Of a DNA stretch of 64,000 nt, positions 36,692 to 50,555 are shown one piece after another. The translations under genes and the position numbers were made by a program. The first letter of the stretch is position 1. Every line of letters begins with the position of its first letter. Where the stretch lies: positions 10,330,191 through 10,394,190 of the forward strand of contig CM036223.1 of assembly GCA_020631735.1 (NCBI GenBank), read 5' to 3'. This DNA is from Saccharum officinarum. Lineage: Eukaryota; Streptophyta; Magnoliopsida; Poales; Poaceae. The notes under the pieces are model-generated. The model saw only the letters and a list, made by a program, of their open reading frames with translations, made no database searches and was not told the origin of the DNA.

Positions 36692-36813
36692 TCCAGGCTG
36701 AAGAAGAGGACAAATTCAGACGATGCGTGGGGAGATTCGAATGCGAGGAGTTTCCAGGCTGAAGAAGAGGACAAATTCAGACGATGCGTGGGGAGATTCG
36801 AATGCGAGGAGTT
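36692..36813 (+). pseudogene. Broken, duplicated last exon of the J-domain gene
   Basis: 'ctccag gctgaag...' matches the acceptor and start of the last J-domain exon (27085 downward), coding AEEEDKFRRCV, then diverges. A 61-bp block including this piece is repeated in tandem (starts near 36692 and 36753). The C-terminal half of the exon is missing, and no upstream exons occur in this arm. Confidence 0.8.
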
Positions 36814-37527
36814 TTCTCCTAAATTCTAATGATGCGTGGAGCTCCTGGTCTTCAGGGCACAGAAACTACCAGAGGAAAGTAAAGTTTAGAGTTTTGGATT
36901 CATGTTGATAACTGTATGAAATATAAAAGCATAATCTGTACCAAAAGCATAGATTAGGTCAGTCCAGCCAAATCGTATGAGAAAACAAATTCAAGGGCAC
37001 ATTTGTATGCTGATTTGATTCCACCAACGCTGTAAGTAAAACACTGTTCCACTGTGAGGTTTTGTCAAATTTGACGCTGCAAAACATATCCTGGAGACTC
37101 GTGGAAATCTCAAACTCTTGCAGTGTCAGCAAATACTTTATTTGACATAAAATGCAGCAGAGGCTACTCTTGTAACACTTGTTTTTGTGGTGATTGAAAA
37201 TCCAAACCAGGCTACAACTGTCGTATAATCTCCACTGCATCCTTGTTTATAAGTGAAGTCTTGACAGTTGACAAACGCCGTATTTGTATAGAAACCGGAA
37301 AACCCAGCCCATGTACAGGGCCATTCATACTTGCACGGATGCTCAGATTACAACGCTTTCAGAATACATACAAGGCTATAGATAGCAGCAGCACAGTCCA
37401 AGCAATTTATAAAACTATCAGCTCTTACAGGTACAACCAATCAAGCCAAGCAAGTTTGACAGAAACTCATCTCACAAACCAGGTGATACGACACTGCGTG
37501 CTCGCAAATGGAGCCACAACATACAAA

Positions 37528-37561
<34 letters not shown>
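37528..37561 (+). repeat. Run of 34 G
   Basis: An unbroken G run in the 3' flank of actin 2. In arm 1 the same place reads, on the matching strand, 'gggatagacccttctttgtg', so three C have become 34. It may be slippage or an assembly artefact. Confidence 0.95.
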
Positions 37562-37680
37562 CTATCCCCGAGAAGACTCAGGTCCGATGAAAATAAACGT
37601 AGCATGCAAATCTGCCACACGTCTCGAGAAATGAAGGGGACATAACTTGAGAGTAGGTGACGATGAGGAACTTGCGAAAC

Positions 37681-39344
<1,664 letters not shown>

Positions 39345-39357
39345 TTCTACACAACTG

Positions 39358-40240
39358 CTGCAGGTTGGCATATAAAGAGAATCCATCAGTGATTTTTTTT
39401 TGTTTGTATTTTCGATATATGATTGATTGAAAGGAACACTGGATTCAAATACACATGCTGACTGAAAGCAAAAAATCCAATTCTTTTACAGGAAAAAAGT
39501 CACACACTGAGAACAATTTATTCATGACTTGTTTTTTCGAGAACGTGCTATTTCATTAAGTAGAAGAGATGGAATACAAACGACAAGCCTAAAGGGCAAG
39601 TTGCCCTAAAGGCGCCCTACAACTACTGAGTTTACATTAAGCTGATATTACATAGCGTTATTCATGACTAGTAGCGTCTGAGATTTGCAACATCATATTC
39701 CAGTAAGCTAATATGCGTGGTGGTATACTTCCGGACGAAAGACCAACTGCTCTTCACTGGAATCACACCAACAACAACTTCAACTGACACCCCAGTACAA
39801 GCATCCAGTTAGCTCCGACCAATTCGTAAAAAAAGACTAGCAAACTCTTTTACGCCAGATCCGAATGCAACTGTACCACACTCGTAACTAGATCAGATCC
39901 GAATGCAAGTAGACTACACTTGTAACTAGATCAGATCCGGATGCAAGCATGCTATACTCGTAACTAGATCAGATCCGGATGCGAGTACACAAATGGGAAG
40001 CCTAAGCTTGGGTTTGGGAGATCGGTTCCGCCCAGCACGAAGGGAAAGGAAGGGGGCAGGCGGTGAACCTGGTGACCTGCGGCGAAGGACGCGGCGGAGA
40101 CCTGGGCACCTGGCGAAGGGCGGCGGCGGCTGTCTCGCCCAGTCGTCGCGAGGAGAGAGAGAGACTTGTGGGGAGGAGAAGAACGAGCAGGCACGGTCCG
40201 TCTCCTTGACTCCTCACGACTCACGACTTAAAAAATAATA
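39358..40240 (-). other. Actin 2 leader intron and leader exon
   Basis: The acceptor 'gttggcatataaag' region upstream of the ATG, an intron of about 700 bp, and a GC/CT-rich leader exon near 40060-40200 correspond to arm 1. The intron carries the 128-bp insertion at 39530-39657. Confidence 0.55.
39530..39657 (-). mobile_element. 128-bp retroposed fragment with 12-bp target duplication
   Basis: 'ttattcatgact' flanks the insert at 39518-39529 and 39658-39669; arm 1 lacks it. The insert begins with a T run (a short A tail on the minus strand) followed by 'cgagaacgtgctatttcattaag', a string common at the 3' ends of grass LINE-type elements. The long duplication and short tail fit target-primed reverse transcription of a 5'-truncated element. 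Confidence 0.7.
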
Positions 40241-41240
40241 AAAAAAAAGCTCTCAAAATCGCTAAAAAGCGAAGGCGGAAAGTAGCGATCGCTGTTGCGA
40301 GAGAAAAATATTTTTTTGTTCGTCGAAAAAGCACGGCTCACGAGACAAGTCAACAGGAACTATAACTGTCGATCTAAAAATTGAAGCAGTTCAAAATGAT
40401 TTTTCTGATGATTTTACTCCTTATAAATGTTAAAATCAAAGACGTCTGAAGTGGTTTTTAAGATTTTCAAGACGAGTTTCACATGTCAGAACATCTATAC
40501 TTCTTTTTTTCTGGTTGTTTTAAGCAACGTCATATGGTTTTTATCATATCATCTATATCGGGCCCATCCTACGGGCTTTATTTCCTTCTATTCGTGTGCC
40601 CCCTTCTTTGTGTCTCTCACTGTAAGTCGACCCTAGTCACCCCATCCGTCATCCTTCCATCTCTCTCACCGATCCTTATTACCCTTATCTTGAAGTGCCA
40701 CCAGGAGAAGCATGGCTAAAGATCGATGAGTAGCAGGTTGGAGTGGTGAAATGGAAGATCATCCTATGGCTTCTTTGTTTGTCGCTGCATGAAGCGAATA
40801 GCATATGAGGTCATTCATTGTGGATCTTATTTTTAGCTCTACCACGGTATTGCAAGCTCATAGTAGTGGGTAATAGTGAGGGGGAGAGGCTAGGGAGTAT
40901 GAACAATGTGTCCATCCAGTAGTGAGACAAAAAAGAGGGGGATGCATAGATGCATGGATAGAGTGGGAAGGATGCTTGCATGTTGGGTCTACATGTTACA
41001 TTAGCAAAACTACCTTGGAAACATTTTGAAGTGTCATAGTGGGTAGTTTGTTTGATTTGGAGAGTCGAGATAGCATATGATGTCTAATTTTTAGCAAAAA
41101 CTTACCTTTTGATTACTTTGAATTGTAGTAGATAATATGTCCCCTTCAGCAGTTCTAGGATTTAGTGGTGTATGATGTCTAGCTTTTGAGTTTATATAGG
41201 AGGGTCAAGATCAGTGTGATAAAATGGATTTTACTCTATA

Positions 41241-42885
41241 TTTATCTTGGTAATATTTAGTTTTGTTTTTTTAAGTACTCATTAAAATTCATATGACGTA
41301 TATAAAAATTGTATGAAATAGGTATTGTAAGTTAAATAAAAAATATCTACAATATATCCAAAATTGTTGATATATGTATGATACAATCTGGGTAGACGTA
41401 GAAGAACTTGAATTAAGGAGTATGCAAACATGAGTGAATTTGGAAATGCAAAGCCTGATTTCGGATCCCGTAGGTCATTTTAAAACCCACCCCGCACTCA
41501 ACCTAATTTGGGTCCTGACCCTCAAATGCGTGGGGCAAAAAGACACTCGCACCAGCTCCCGCAGGGTCTGAAACTCGCGGGGACCCAGCCCAATCTGCCC
41601 TCGTTGTTGTCCCTAGTTTGGACAAGCCAAAGCTGATCTATTGCCACCTCCCTCTCCGATCTGCACTAGGCCAGCTGGAGGCAAATGCATTGTTGTATGA
41701 GCTCAGATTTGACATTGATGATGAGATAGAGAACATCTCTCTGTCCCTATCTCTCTCTTCCTATCCTCTCTCCCTCGCCTCGCTCTATCTAACTCTCCTC
41801 AGGGTGAAGCTCAAATCTCCCAAGCTAAATGGTGGTGGTGGAAGGGGAGGAGTATGGGGCACGACAACAAATCTAGTGGTGGATGCAACAACAGTGAGAG
41901 TGAAAGCGGTGGAGTTGTTCATAATTAGGAAGAACCAACCCAAAGGGATCACGCATTCGAAGGTGGTGAGGGCATGATTGAAGGCAACGACAAGCCTTCA
42001 CGGCGGGTTCAACGATGACATCAACGCATAGGCCATTGGTCTGCAGGCTCACTCAACTAGGCATTTTTTATTTATTGAATTTTGTTTCTAGAGGTGGGGC
42101 GTTTAACCCGCTGTGTGTAAATCTTGATTTACACATGTGCTTTGACATAGGCGGTGTTCATATCCACCTATGGAAACTCAAGCTTTCCACCTCTGAAATA
42201 TAGCATTGGATTGAATTGAAACATTAGCTTAGAGAGTTAATCAGGCATAGGTCATACTTAATTAGGGTGGTAATTTGAGCTTTATACTTCTATTAATTAT
42301 CCAAACCAAGGTGCCACATTGAAAAAAGGAAAATCACTTTTGGCATTTTGTGTGTATTATATATCATATATGGTGGGCATGTCACGTATGGAAGCATTTC
42401 TAGGACATGTTTGGCAAGATTTTTTTGAAACCGGTTTCACCCAAAAAGGCCAAATTTAGGTAGTTCCACTCGTATAGTTAAAAACAAACCTTTTTTTTAC
42501 CTCTTTGGGGTCTTTCATAAAGTCATTTCTTAAACTAGCATTTAATATGCCTTCACCTAAAAGGTTTAAGAAGCAAGAGTTGAAACCTATCAAAGAAGTC
42601 TTAGCAAATAGTACCTAGTGCGACTGTAGAGTTATGAATGCCAAGTTTAACACATCAGGGTTCATATAATCCTAGTGCACAATCGCCCTAGTTCAACTAG
42701 TTGGGGGTAATGCAGCTAACTACTCCAGATTAAGTCCTCTCTTGATTTGAATTTTGGTGTCTATTTTTCTCTTCTTAATGAATAATAAAAGACCGTTGAA
42801 TTCCTTCTAATAGGTTGGATCTTGTTTTTTTTATATATCTGGTTAGAGTAGAGGGCATGAGATTACTTCTATCATCTTAAAGGAT
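41241..42885. other. No gene seen
   Basis: AT-rich intergenic sequence. A serine/leucine-rich open frame at 41618-41977 has no recognisable domain. 42085-42195 has 'agaggtgg' and its inverse 'ccacctct', possibly a small MITE. Confidence 0.4.
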
Positions 42886-43375
42886 TTTTTTTGATAGATG
42901 CAGACACGCGTACATGCACTCAAACTCACTTTACCCATACAAGCATCATCTTAAAGGATTTTTCTGAATCATATTGCAGATGCATACAGTTATACATACA
43001 TGCACATTCACTCAACCCATAGGAGCACCTCTGAAAAACTAAGACTAGGCTAACAGATCTTGAGATTGACGAAGCTGCTACAGACATCTCGCTATCGACG
43101 GACATGTCGCCATGCCTACCACAAATCTACTAATATAAACACATTTGAAAGACTAAGACTGAGTCAATAGATTTTGAAATTGACGAAGTTACTGTAGATG
43201 TCTCGTTATAGCCGAACACGTTACCACACCTACTAATAAAAAACAACACAACTAAATCTTAGAATAAATCTAGAAAAATATAAGCATCCATGTCAAGTCA
43301 AAAAACTATATACCGCAGAATAAATCTAGAAAAATACAAACACCCGCGTCAAGTCAAAAACTATGTACCGCAAGA
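42886..43375. repeat. Two sets of short tandem repeats, possible LINE remnant
   Basis: A unit of about 115 bp starting 'aaaactaagactaggctaac' is repeated at about 43030 and 43150. A second unit of about 57 bp starting 'agaataaatctagaaaaata' is repeated at 43260 and 43317. The 'gagattgacgaag' and 'gacatctcgctatcgacgg' strings are common in grass retroelement tails. Confidence 0.5.
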
Positions 43376-43880
43376 AATAATTCAACTACCAGCTAAGCTA
43401 TACATCCGGTTTGCTTTCTTAAAGTTATATATATGCATAATACATATCGACATATATACATGCATGTCCATATAGGAAAAAGTCTAATTGACCCCCAACT
43501 ATAGGGGTGGTCTAGTTTACCCTCCGAACTATGAAATGGTCTAATTTACCCTCTGAACTTTACAAAACCGGCCAAATCACCCCTCGAGCGGTTTTGGGCG
43601 GTGGTTTTGCTACAGTAACAGTGGTTTTGCTACAGTAACAGTGGTTTTGTCTTTTCCTTTTTATTTATTTCGTCTGAATCTTTGAAAAATCATAGTAAAT
43701 CACAGAAAAATCATAAAATGGAAAATCCAATTTTGTTAGACTCCACATGAGTAGATCTACACAGTGAATATATAATATAGTATGCTTTAGTACAAAGTTT
43801 TTGTTGTATGAATTATTCAAATTAATTACAGAAAAAAAATAAATCAAAATTTACAGCAAAAACTTTGTATTAAAGCATAT

Positions 43881-45007
43881 TGTCGGTGTTCGGTCCCGAG
43901 GGGGTCCTAAACCAACGAGTAAATGCTGCGTGTCCCTTTCCTGGATGGTGATGCAAGGAGAACACACGGGGGTTTATCCTGGTTCGGGCAAAAGAAGGTC
44001 CTACGTCCAGCGGGGAGGGAGAGGTTTGTATTTCCTTGCACCGAGGTGCTCGTGTAGGGATTACAAGCTTGCGAGAGAGGGCGTCGAGCCCAAGTCTTAA
44101 AGAGAGGAAAAAGAGGATAAGGGTGATTGCTTGAGATATTGATCTCTATCTTACGTCTTGCCTGTTGTCCCTTGTTTTTCGGTCCCTCTTGTAGAACCCT
44201 GGCCTGCCCTTTTATAGGGCGAGAGGAGGCCAAGACGACGGGGAGCCTTGAGATGATGTTTTGTCGATTCCTGTTGAGATGACCGTAGCGACGTGCCCTG
44301 GGAATGGCCGGCCATCCCTGGACACCATGGCGTCATAGGAGACGAGACGACGAAATGACCCGGAGCGCCGTGCCATACCGTCCTTCCCTTTCCGTTGAAC
44401 TGTGCCGAGCGTCGAGGTTGGGTCGAGACCGGGTCGAGACCAGATGGATAAGGCCGAATCCTCGAGATTGCGGAGTACGGGCCTTGTCTTATCCTCCCTC
44501 GAGGGTGATCGATGGTAAACAGTGTGCGGTAAGGTGGGTACAGTGACGGTTTTCACCTCCCATCACGGGATGGGCGGTAAAACAGTGAGGTCTGACACTG
44601 GCATTGTTCCCACGTCGATCCTGATCGCAACCATGCCGGTAGGTGGTAGTAGGTAACCGTATTAAATGCTATGGCTTTTGTCCTGGGGTAGGTAAAGAGA
44701 AGGAGTTGAGGCGCTCGACCCGGGCTCACGCGAGTCGGAGTTTTTCCCAGTGGGTGGACGAGCCTCGCGCGGGTCGGAGCGCGGTCGAGGTACCTTGCTG
44801 TACGGGATGAGGCGTGGTCAAGGCGCCCCATCGAGGGTGCCTCGTACGAGTCGAAGCCGGAGCGCGGTCGAGGCGCTCCGTCGAGCAGGCCTCGTACGAG
44901 ACGGACCAGATACGCGGTCGAGGCGGGCTGCCTTTTATTGTGGTTTCAGTCGTCTTAGTTTTTTATTAGCGATGGATGTGGGTACCCCTATACTGTTGGT
45001 ACCGACA
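43881..45007 (-). repeat. 3' LTR of copy B
   Basis: Begins tgtcggtgttcgg and ends ttggtaccgaca on the plus strand. It contains the TATA-like palindrome gcccttttatagggc at 44206-44220. Just inside, a 'ggctcgggggttac' stretch on the minus strand is the likely polypurine-tract position. Confidence 0.93.
44206..44220 (-). promoter_or_regulatory. TATA-like box in the 3' LTR
   Basis: Minus-strand gccctataaaagggc; the counterpart in the other LTR lies at about 57151-57165 and is the likely core promoter for the element's transcript. Confidence 0.5.
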
Positions 45008-45200
45008 GTAACCCCCGAGCCTTTGGGTGAGTGTGTGATCACTCTCCCAGAGGTTTGTTTGAACTGGAGTCGTAGCGTCGTGATTTTTTCCGGTGGGGGC
45101 GCGCGAGCGCACCCGCCGGGTGTAGCCCCCAAGGCCTCGGTGGAGTGTTGAGACTCCTCCGAGGTCTTTTATTTGGTTTATTGGGGAATGATTCGTTGCG

Positions 45201-46165
45201 GTCAAGCCCCCGAGCCTCGCGCACACGAGGTCGATCAGAGTCCCGGCCATCTTTTGTCGTGCGACCCTCACGCTCCTCCTTCAGGGAGGAGGAGGAGGGG
45301 TGGGGAACGCCGTACTACCCCTGTTTGGGCGAGTTCCGACGATCTCCGGCGAGCTGCTAGCGGGGGAATTCGAGTAAGAGTCCATGCCCCAGTCGTTAGG
45401 GGTCGGCTAGTGGCCTGGAGGCGCTCTCAAAAATGTCAAGAAGTGGTCGTGTGGATCTCGATTCCCTGCGACAGGATTCGAGGGCTCGGTGCCTCCCCCG
45501 AGGGGATTCCTACATCGACCTCCTCCTTTGGCCTTGAATACGTCCTAGGATGCCTCGAGAGCGTGGCTCGAGCCCTGGCCATGTATGGGTGCATCCCTAG
45601 TCGTCCCTAACTCTGTTGCTCGAGGGCAGCTGTCGAACCCTGGTCGAGGGCTAGCTTTCGATCCCTCAAGGTTTAGGTTTCTGCGGTCGAGCCCCCGAGC
45701 CTCGCGCGCGTGAGGTCGATCAGAGTCTGGACCGTCTTTTATTGTTCGTCCCTCACGCTCCTTTTCCAAAAAAAAGGAGGAGGGGTGGAGAACGTCGTAC
45801 TACCCTCGTTTGGGCGAGTTCCGATAGCCTCCGGTGAGCTGCTAACGGGGGGATTCGAGTGAGAGTCCATGCCCCAGTCGTTAGGGGTCGGCTAGTGGCC
45901 CGGAGGCGCTCTAAAAAATGCCAAGAAGTGGTCGTGTGGATCTCGATTCCCTACGATAGGATTCAAGGGCTCGGTGCCTCCCCCGAGGGGATTCCTACGT
46001 CGACCTCCTTCTTTGGCCTCGAATACGTCCTGGGATGCCTCGAGAGCGTGGCTCGAGCCCTGGCCATGTATGGGCACATCCCTAGTCATCCCTAACTCTG
46101 TTGCTCGAGGGCAGCTGTCGAACCCTGGTCGAGGGCCAGCTTCCGCTCCCTCGAGACTCATACCG
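45201..46165. repeat. Tandem duplication of about 485 bp inside copy B
   Basis: The segment starting 'gtcaagcccccgagcctcgc' at 45201 is repeated at 45686 with few changes, through 'gtcgaaccctggtcgagggc'. Copy A carries the matching sequence once, so the duplication arose in this copy or its sublineage. Confidence 0.8.
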
Positions 46166-46568
46166 GGCTCGGGGCCCGTTTCCCAGGTATATGGGAATAT
46201 CCGTCCGCGGATCCCTCCCCCGCCCGTTAGCCGGCGTGTCTTTTTAGGAGAGGAGGCGAGATCGACGCGGTAGTGGGCGATGTGGCGTACGGTTACGACG
46301 TGGGGGACGACCACGCGCCCAACTCCTGCGAGATATAGGGAAACGGTTAGGTGGGCGCATTTAATGCGGGAAACTATTCCTACCTTTTCGCGTGGTCATT
46401 GGGCTTCCGCCTGGGCATATAAAATCAAGGCCTAGGGGTCTGCGTTCCCCACCGGTCCCTTGCGCTCCTGCAATCTTCTACCTCAAACAACCCTTGCATT
46501 ATTGCGCTCACCGCCCACATCGCTGCCGCCACCGCATCCTCTCTGTCCACCCCCTTCCGACAGCACCG

Positions 46569-49500
46569 ATGGCAGGAAAGAGCCAGATCCTCCCCGCCGA
46601 CGACTTGGCCGCCTCCTCGATGACGGAGAGGAGGTTGGAAGAGTTGGTCGAGGATGGGCTGCTGCGGCCAAGGACGAGCTGGTCGCAGCCAGAGTGGATC
46701 GCGCCACCTCCTGCCCACTGGGAGCTGGCGCCCCCTGAAGGGTACGTGGTGAGCTTCATCTGCTTCCACGAGCGGGGGTTTGGCGTGCCGGTGTTCGTCT
46801 TCATGCGCGCGCTCCTCCACTACTATCGGGTGGAGCTTCACCACCTTGCCCCCAATGCCGTCACGCAGGCCGCCATCTTTGCAGCGGTCTGCGAGGGCTA
46901 CCTTGGGGTGTAGCCATAGTGGAACCTGTGGCTTCACCTCTTTAAGGCCGAGCTGTTCGCCAAGAAGGCGGGGGAGAAGGGCGTCATGTGCGCGGCTCGA
47001 GTAGGGAGCTGCGTCCTGCAGGTGAGGTCGAGCCGGGCGGATCTGTACATCCCGGCTCGCCTCATCTCTTCGAACAGCGGGTGGCACTAGGGTTGGTTCT
47101 ACCTCCGCAACGATGAAAATCAGTTGCCGAGGTACACCGGCCACGTGCTGACCGCTCGAGAGGACCGCTGGACGTACGGAGTGCCGGAAGCCGAGAAGCC
47201 GTGCCTGGACCCGCTGCTGGCGGCGCTGCAGCAGCTTCGCCTTCGGGGCTTGACGGCAGCGGCGGTGGCCATGACCTTCCATTGCCGCATAGTGGTGCCG
47301 CTGTGCCGGCGTCATCTCCGCCTCGACCAGATGACTCCGGAGGCATCTCTGGAGGGGACCCGGATGTCCCACGAATCCCTTGCCCTCGAGGAGGTCCTCC
47401 GGCGAGCGCGCCGGATGGTTGGGAACTTCAAGGTGGAGGAGGCCAACCGAGTCCCCATGAGGCCTACCGAAGGGTTCGAGCCCGTGGTATGTATCTTAGG
47501 GCTGGTATATTTGCTAATTTCATTTATTTTTGGATTCCGCTAATTTGGTCGAGGCCGGCGCGTAGGATTTGTCGGCGCTGCGGGAAACGTGTCCGCCAGT
47601 CCCAGAGGACCGGCCCGCCCGGGAGGCTCGACGCCAGCATGCCTCCAAGAAGAAGCAAACCAAGGAGACGGCCAAGAAGCGGGCAATCCGCAAGGCCAAA
47701 GAGGCGTAGGCGTTGAAAAAGCTCCGGCGCCAGCAGACCATCGACGGGGTCCCCCTGGCGCCGTCGCCTTCCGAGACGATCTCGGGGGAGGACGATGACA
47801 GCAGCGGCGAAGACGACGACGCTCTGTCGCGGTATGAGACTATGACCGGATTGGGGGACCTTCCCAACATTCGCCCCCTGTTGGAGCCCATCAGGGGGTC
47901 GTCCTCCTCGGTCGTCGTGGTCAAGGAGACCGAGGAGGAGGAAAAGGAGAAGGAGAAGAAGACGGAGAAGGAGACAGGCCCCTCGACGGGAGGGGCCGCT
48001 TTACCCTGGACCCAGCAAGAGGGGTCAACGGGGATGCCTGCACCAGCCCAGGCCCCGCAAGCTCGGGCAGGGGCTGGGACGGTGGTACCGGTGTCGTCAT
48101 CGGCGGCGGCGCCGGTAGGCGTGAGAACCCGAGGCCAGCTGGCCTCGGAGGCACAGAAGGCGCAGGGCGGTACGTCAGTCAGGGCCCCAAGGAGTGCCCG
48201 GCCTGCTAGTGGGGCCGCTGCGAGGCCACCGTCGGCTGCCCCGGGAGGCTCGGATCGCACGGGGTCGAGGCCCTTGGTGCCGATTTCCGGGTAAGCATTT
48301 CTGCTTGGTTGTTCTGCCTTTCTCTGGATCCGTTGGCTGACATTCCTTCTCACTTTGCAGGTTAAAGCAGAAGGCGGAGCCGATGGGGCCTACCCTCGTG
48401 AAGTCGCAGTGGGCCAGCGCCGTTGTCCTTAACCGGACGGCGGAGCAGGATGCGGCCTGGGTCCGGTAGGTCGAGGCCGCGAAGGGGCGCCTGCGACAAC
48501 GGCAGGGGGCAGCGGATGCCACGGTGGTTGCTGGCCCTGATCCTGCAGTGGAGGGGTCCGAACCGGCGGAGACGGTGGCGCCTGGTGCGGTCGAGGCGGA
48601 GCCCAGGTCGTCGGTGACGGTCGAGGCTGCCGTCGAGGTCGTGGCGGGCGAGGCATCCGTCCACGGCGCGGAGCGGGCGGGTGCTGACGTGACCATGGAG
48701 GAGGTCGCGTCGGCGTCGGGACAGGAGGTGGCCTTGGCGAGGGGGTCGCGGCCGCAGCAAGACCCGTCGGTGGAGCCAGCGGGTACGGTGGAGGGCGGGG
48801 CCGTCAAGCCCCCGACTGGAGCTCCAGAAGAAGAGGCACCAGAGGTTGAGGCGCCGGCTCCGGAGGCGCCGACGGTCGAGGCGCCGGTACCGGAGCCGCC
48901 GTCGGTCGAGGCGCCGGCTCCGGAGGCGCCGACGGTTGAGGGGTCGGCTCCCTTAGAAGGGTGGGCACCCATGACCGTGGACCTTACCCTCGACGACACC
49001 CCCCTGGACATAGGGAAACAAGTGATGGGGGTTGAGGGGGGTGATGCCGCGGATCAGGCCGGTGCCTCGACGGCCGTTGGAGAGGCGGGAACTGTGGGCG
49101 AGGCCGGTCCTTCCGTGGGACCGGGAGACGCCACGGCCGGGTCGTCGTCGTCATGGCCCGACATCGCCGCGCTGGCCATAGCGCGGGCGGAGACAGAGAT
49201 ACCGAGGTGGGGGGCCGTCCCTCCAGTTTAGGGACGCCGCGAACCCCGACGCCGAGCCCATCTTCACAATGAACGACAGGGATGAGGTGCACTGATGGGA
49301 GTACCTCGAGGGTGTCCGCCGACACCTTGATCGGTTGCTCCAAGTGGCGTCCGAGGCCGTGTCGCGGAGTATATGGGATGCCACCGAGGTATGATCAACT
49401 CGTCGTCTTTCTTCATGGTTTTCTTGGTGTCTTTTTCCCTCGGCCTTTTAACCTTTTCGGTTTTTTCAAATTGCGTTCAGGAGCTGAAGGAGTACTCCCG

Positions 49501-50555
49501 CCGCAAGTCACTCTTCATCCGGGATGAGAGTGGCGTGTGGGCCGCGCTGTCTTAGCAACGGGTCCTGGTCGAGGAGGCCCAGAAACGGCTTTCCGATCGG
49601 AACGCCGAAATGGCTGAGCTGCGCGTCGCATACGCGGTGGTGAAGGAGGAGGCGATGCAGGCTTGGGCGGCTGAAGCCGTGATGCGCTCTGACGTGGACA
49701 AGGCTCAGGAGGAGGCTGCCTAGGCCCGCAGGGATCTCGAGCCCTGTCGGCACGGGTGAAGAAGCTCGAGGAGGATGTCTCCCAGGTTAGCCATCAGCGC
49801 GACGCCCTCAACGTTGAGGTCGAGCAGACCACCGCTCGTTTTGATGCTCTGAAGGATGAGGTCACGACGTTGAAGGGAGCCGTCTAAGAGAAGGACGCGG
49901 CTCTCGAGTCTTCTCGGCAGGAGATCGAGGCGCTGAAGGCGATCATCAGTGACAAGGACAGCGCCCTCCTAGGGCTCGAGCGGACGTGCGGGGGGCTTCG
50001 CAACGAGGTCGTGGGCCTGCAGACCCATATCGAGGGTAAGTGTGACTGTTACGGCCACGGCGTTGAGGGCCTCGTGTTAGGTATTAATTTGTTTATAGTG
50101 TTTCAGAGCTGGAGAGGGAGAATCGAGAGGCCCAATCATCTGCCAACTCCTTCTAGAGCCTCCTCGAAGCCGAGACCCAGAGGACCCAACTGCTCTAGGG
50201 CGCGATCACCACCGTGTGTGATGGCCTAGGGGTCGAGCCCGATGCCAACACCAGGGAAGATGTTCCGGGGAACTCCTTCATCCGTCGGATGGCGGCGCTG
50301 GGCCGCCTTGTCCAGGAGAAGATACGGGACGACCTCCATCACGGCGTAAAGAGGGCGCTGGCCGTCGTCCGTTCAGGGTTTGTGTTCGACATGAAGCTCG
50401 TTGCTGATGGCTTCATCACAGACCCGGATCGGACGGATGAGGAGAACGAGAATGCCTACCTGGAGCTGATTGAAGCCGCAGAAGAGCCTGGAAGCCGTCT
50501 GGCCTCGCTTTTTGAAGCCGAGGTGGTTCCGCCCGCTGATGATGAGGGCCTATGA
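46569..50555 (+). pseudogene. Antisense gene of the Tat/Grande-like element (copy B), decayed
   Basis: The gene begins with MAGKSQILPADDLAASSMTE at 46569 and reads into a 'putative gypsy type transposon' (Transposase_28-like) domain: FHERGFGVPVFVFMRALLHY and LHHLAPNAVTQAAIFAAVCE. Two stops near 46911-46917 break it, and the domain continues to 47500. Later parts, probably separate exons: a lysine-rich helix and acidic stretch (47570-48290, with an intron to 48360), low complexity with repeats of EAPAPEAPTV (48524-49230), a coiled coil (49470-50040, several in-frame stops) and the conserved C-terminus at 50214-50555 ending VVPPADDEGL. The parts are collinear with the minus-strand gene of copy A, so the gene belongs to the element family. 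Its product and role are unknown. Confidence 0.75.

Noticed and set aside
41618..41977. 119-residue open frame
   Set aside because: Serine/leucine-rich with no recognisable domain, no neighbouring exon and no conserved copy in the window.
42085..42195. Small palindrome with agaggtgg ends
   Set aside because: Short inverted ends only; no flanking duplication and no second copy seen.
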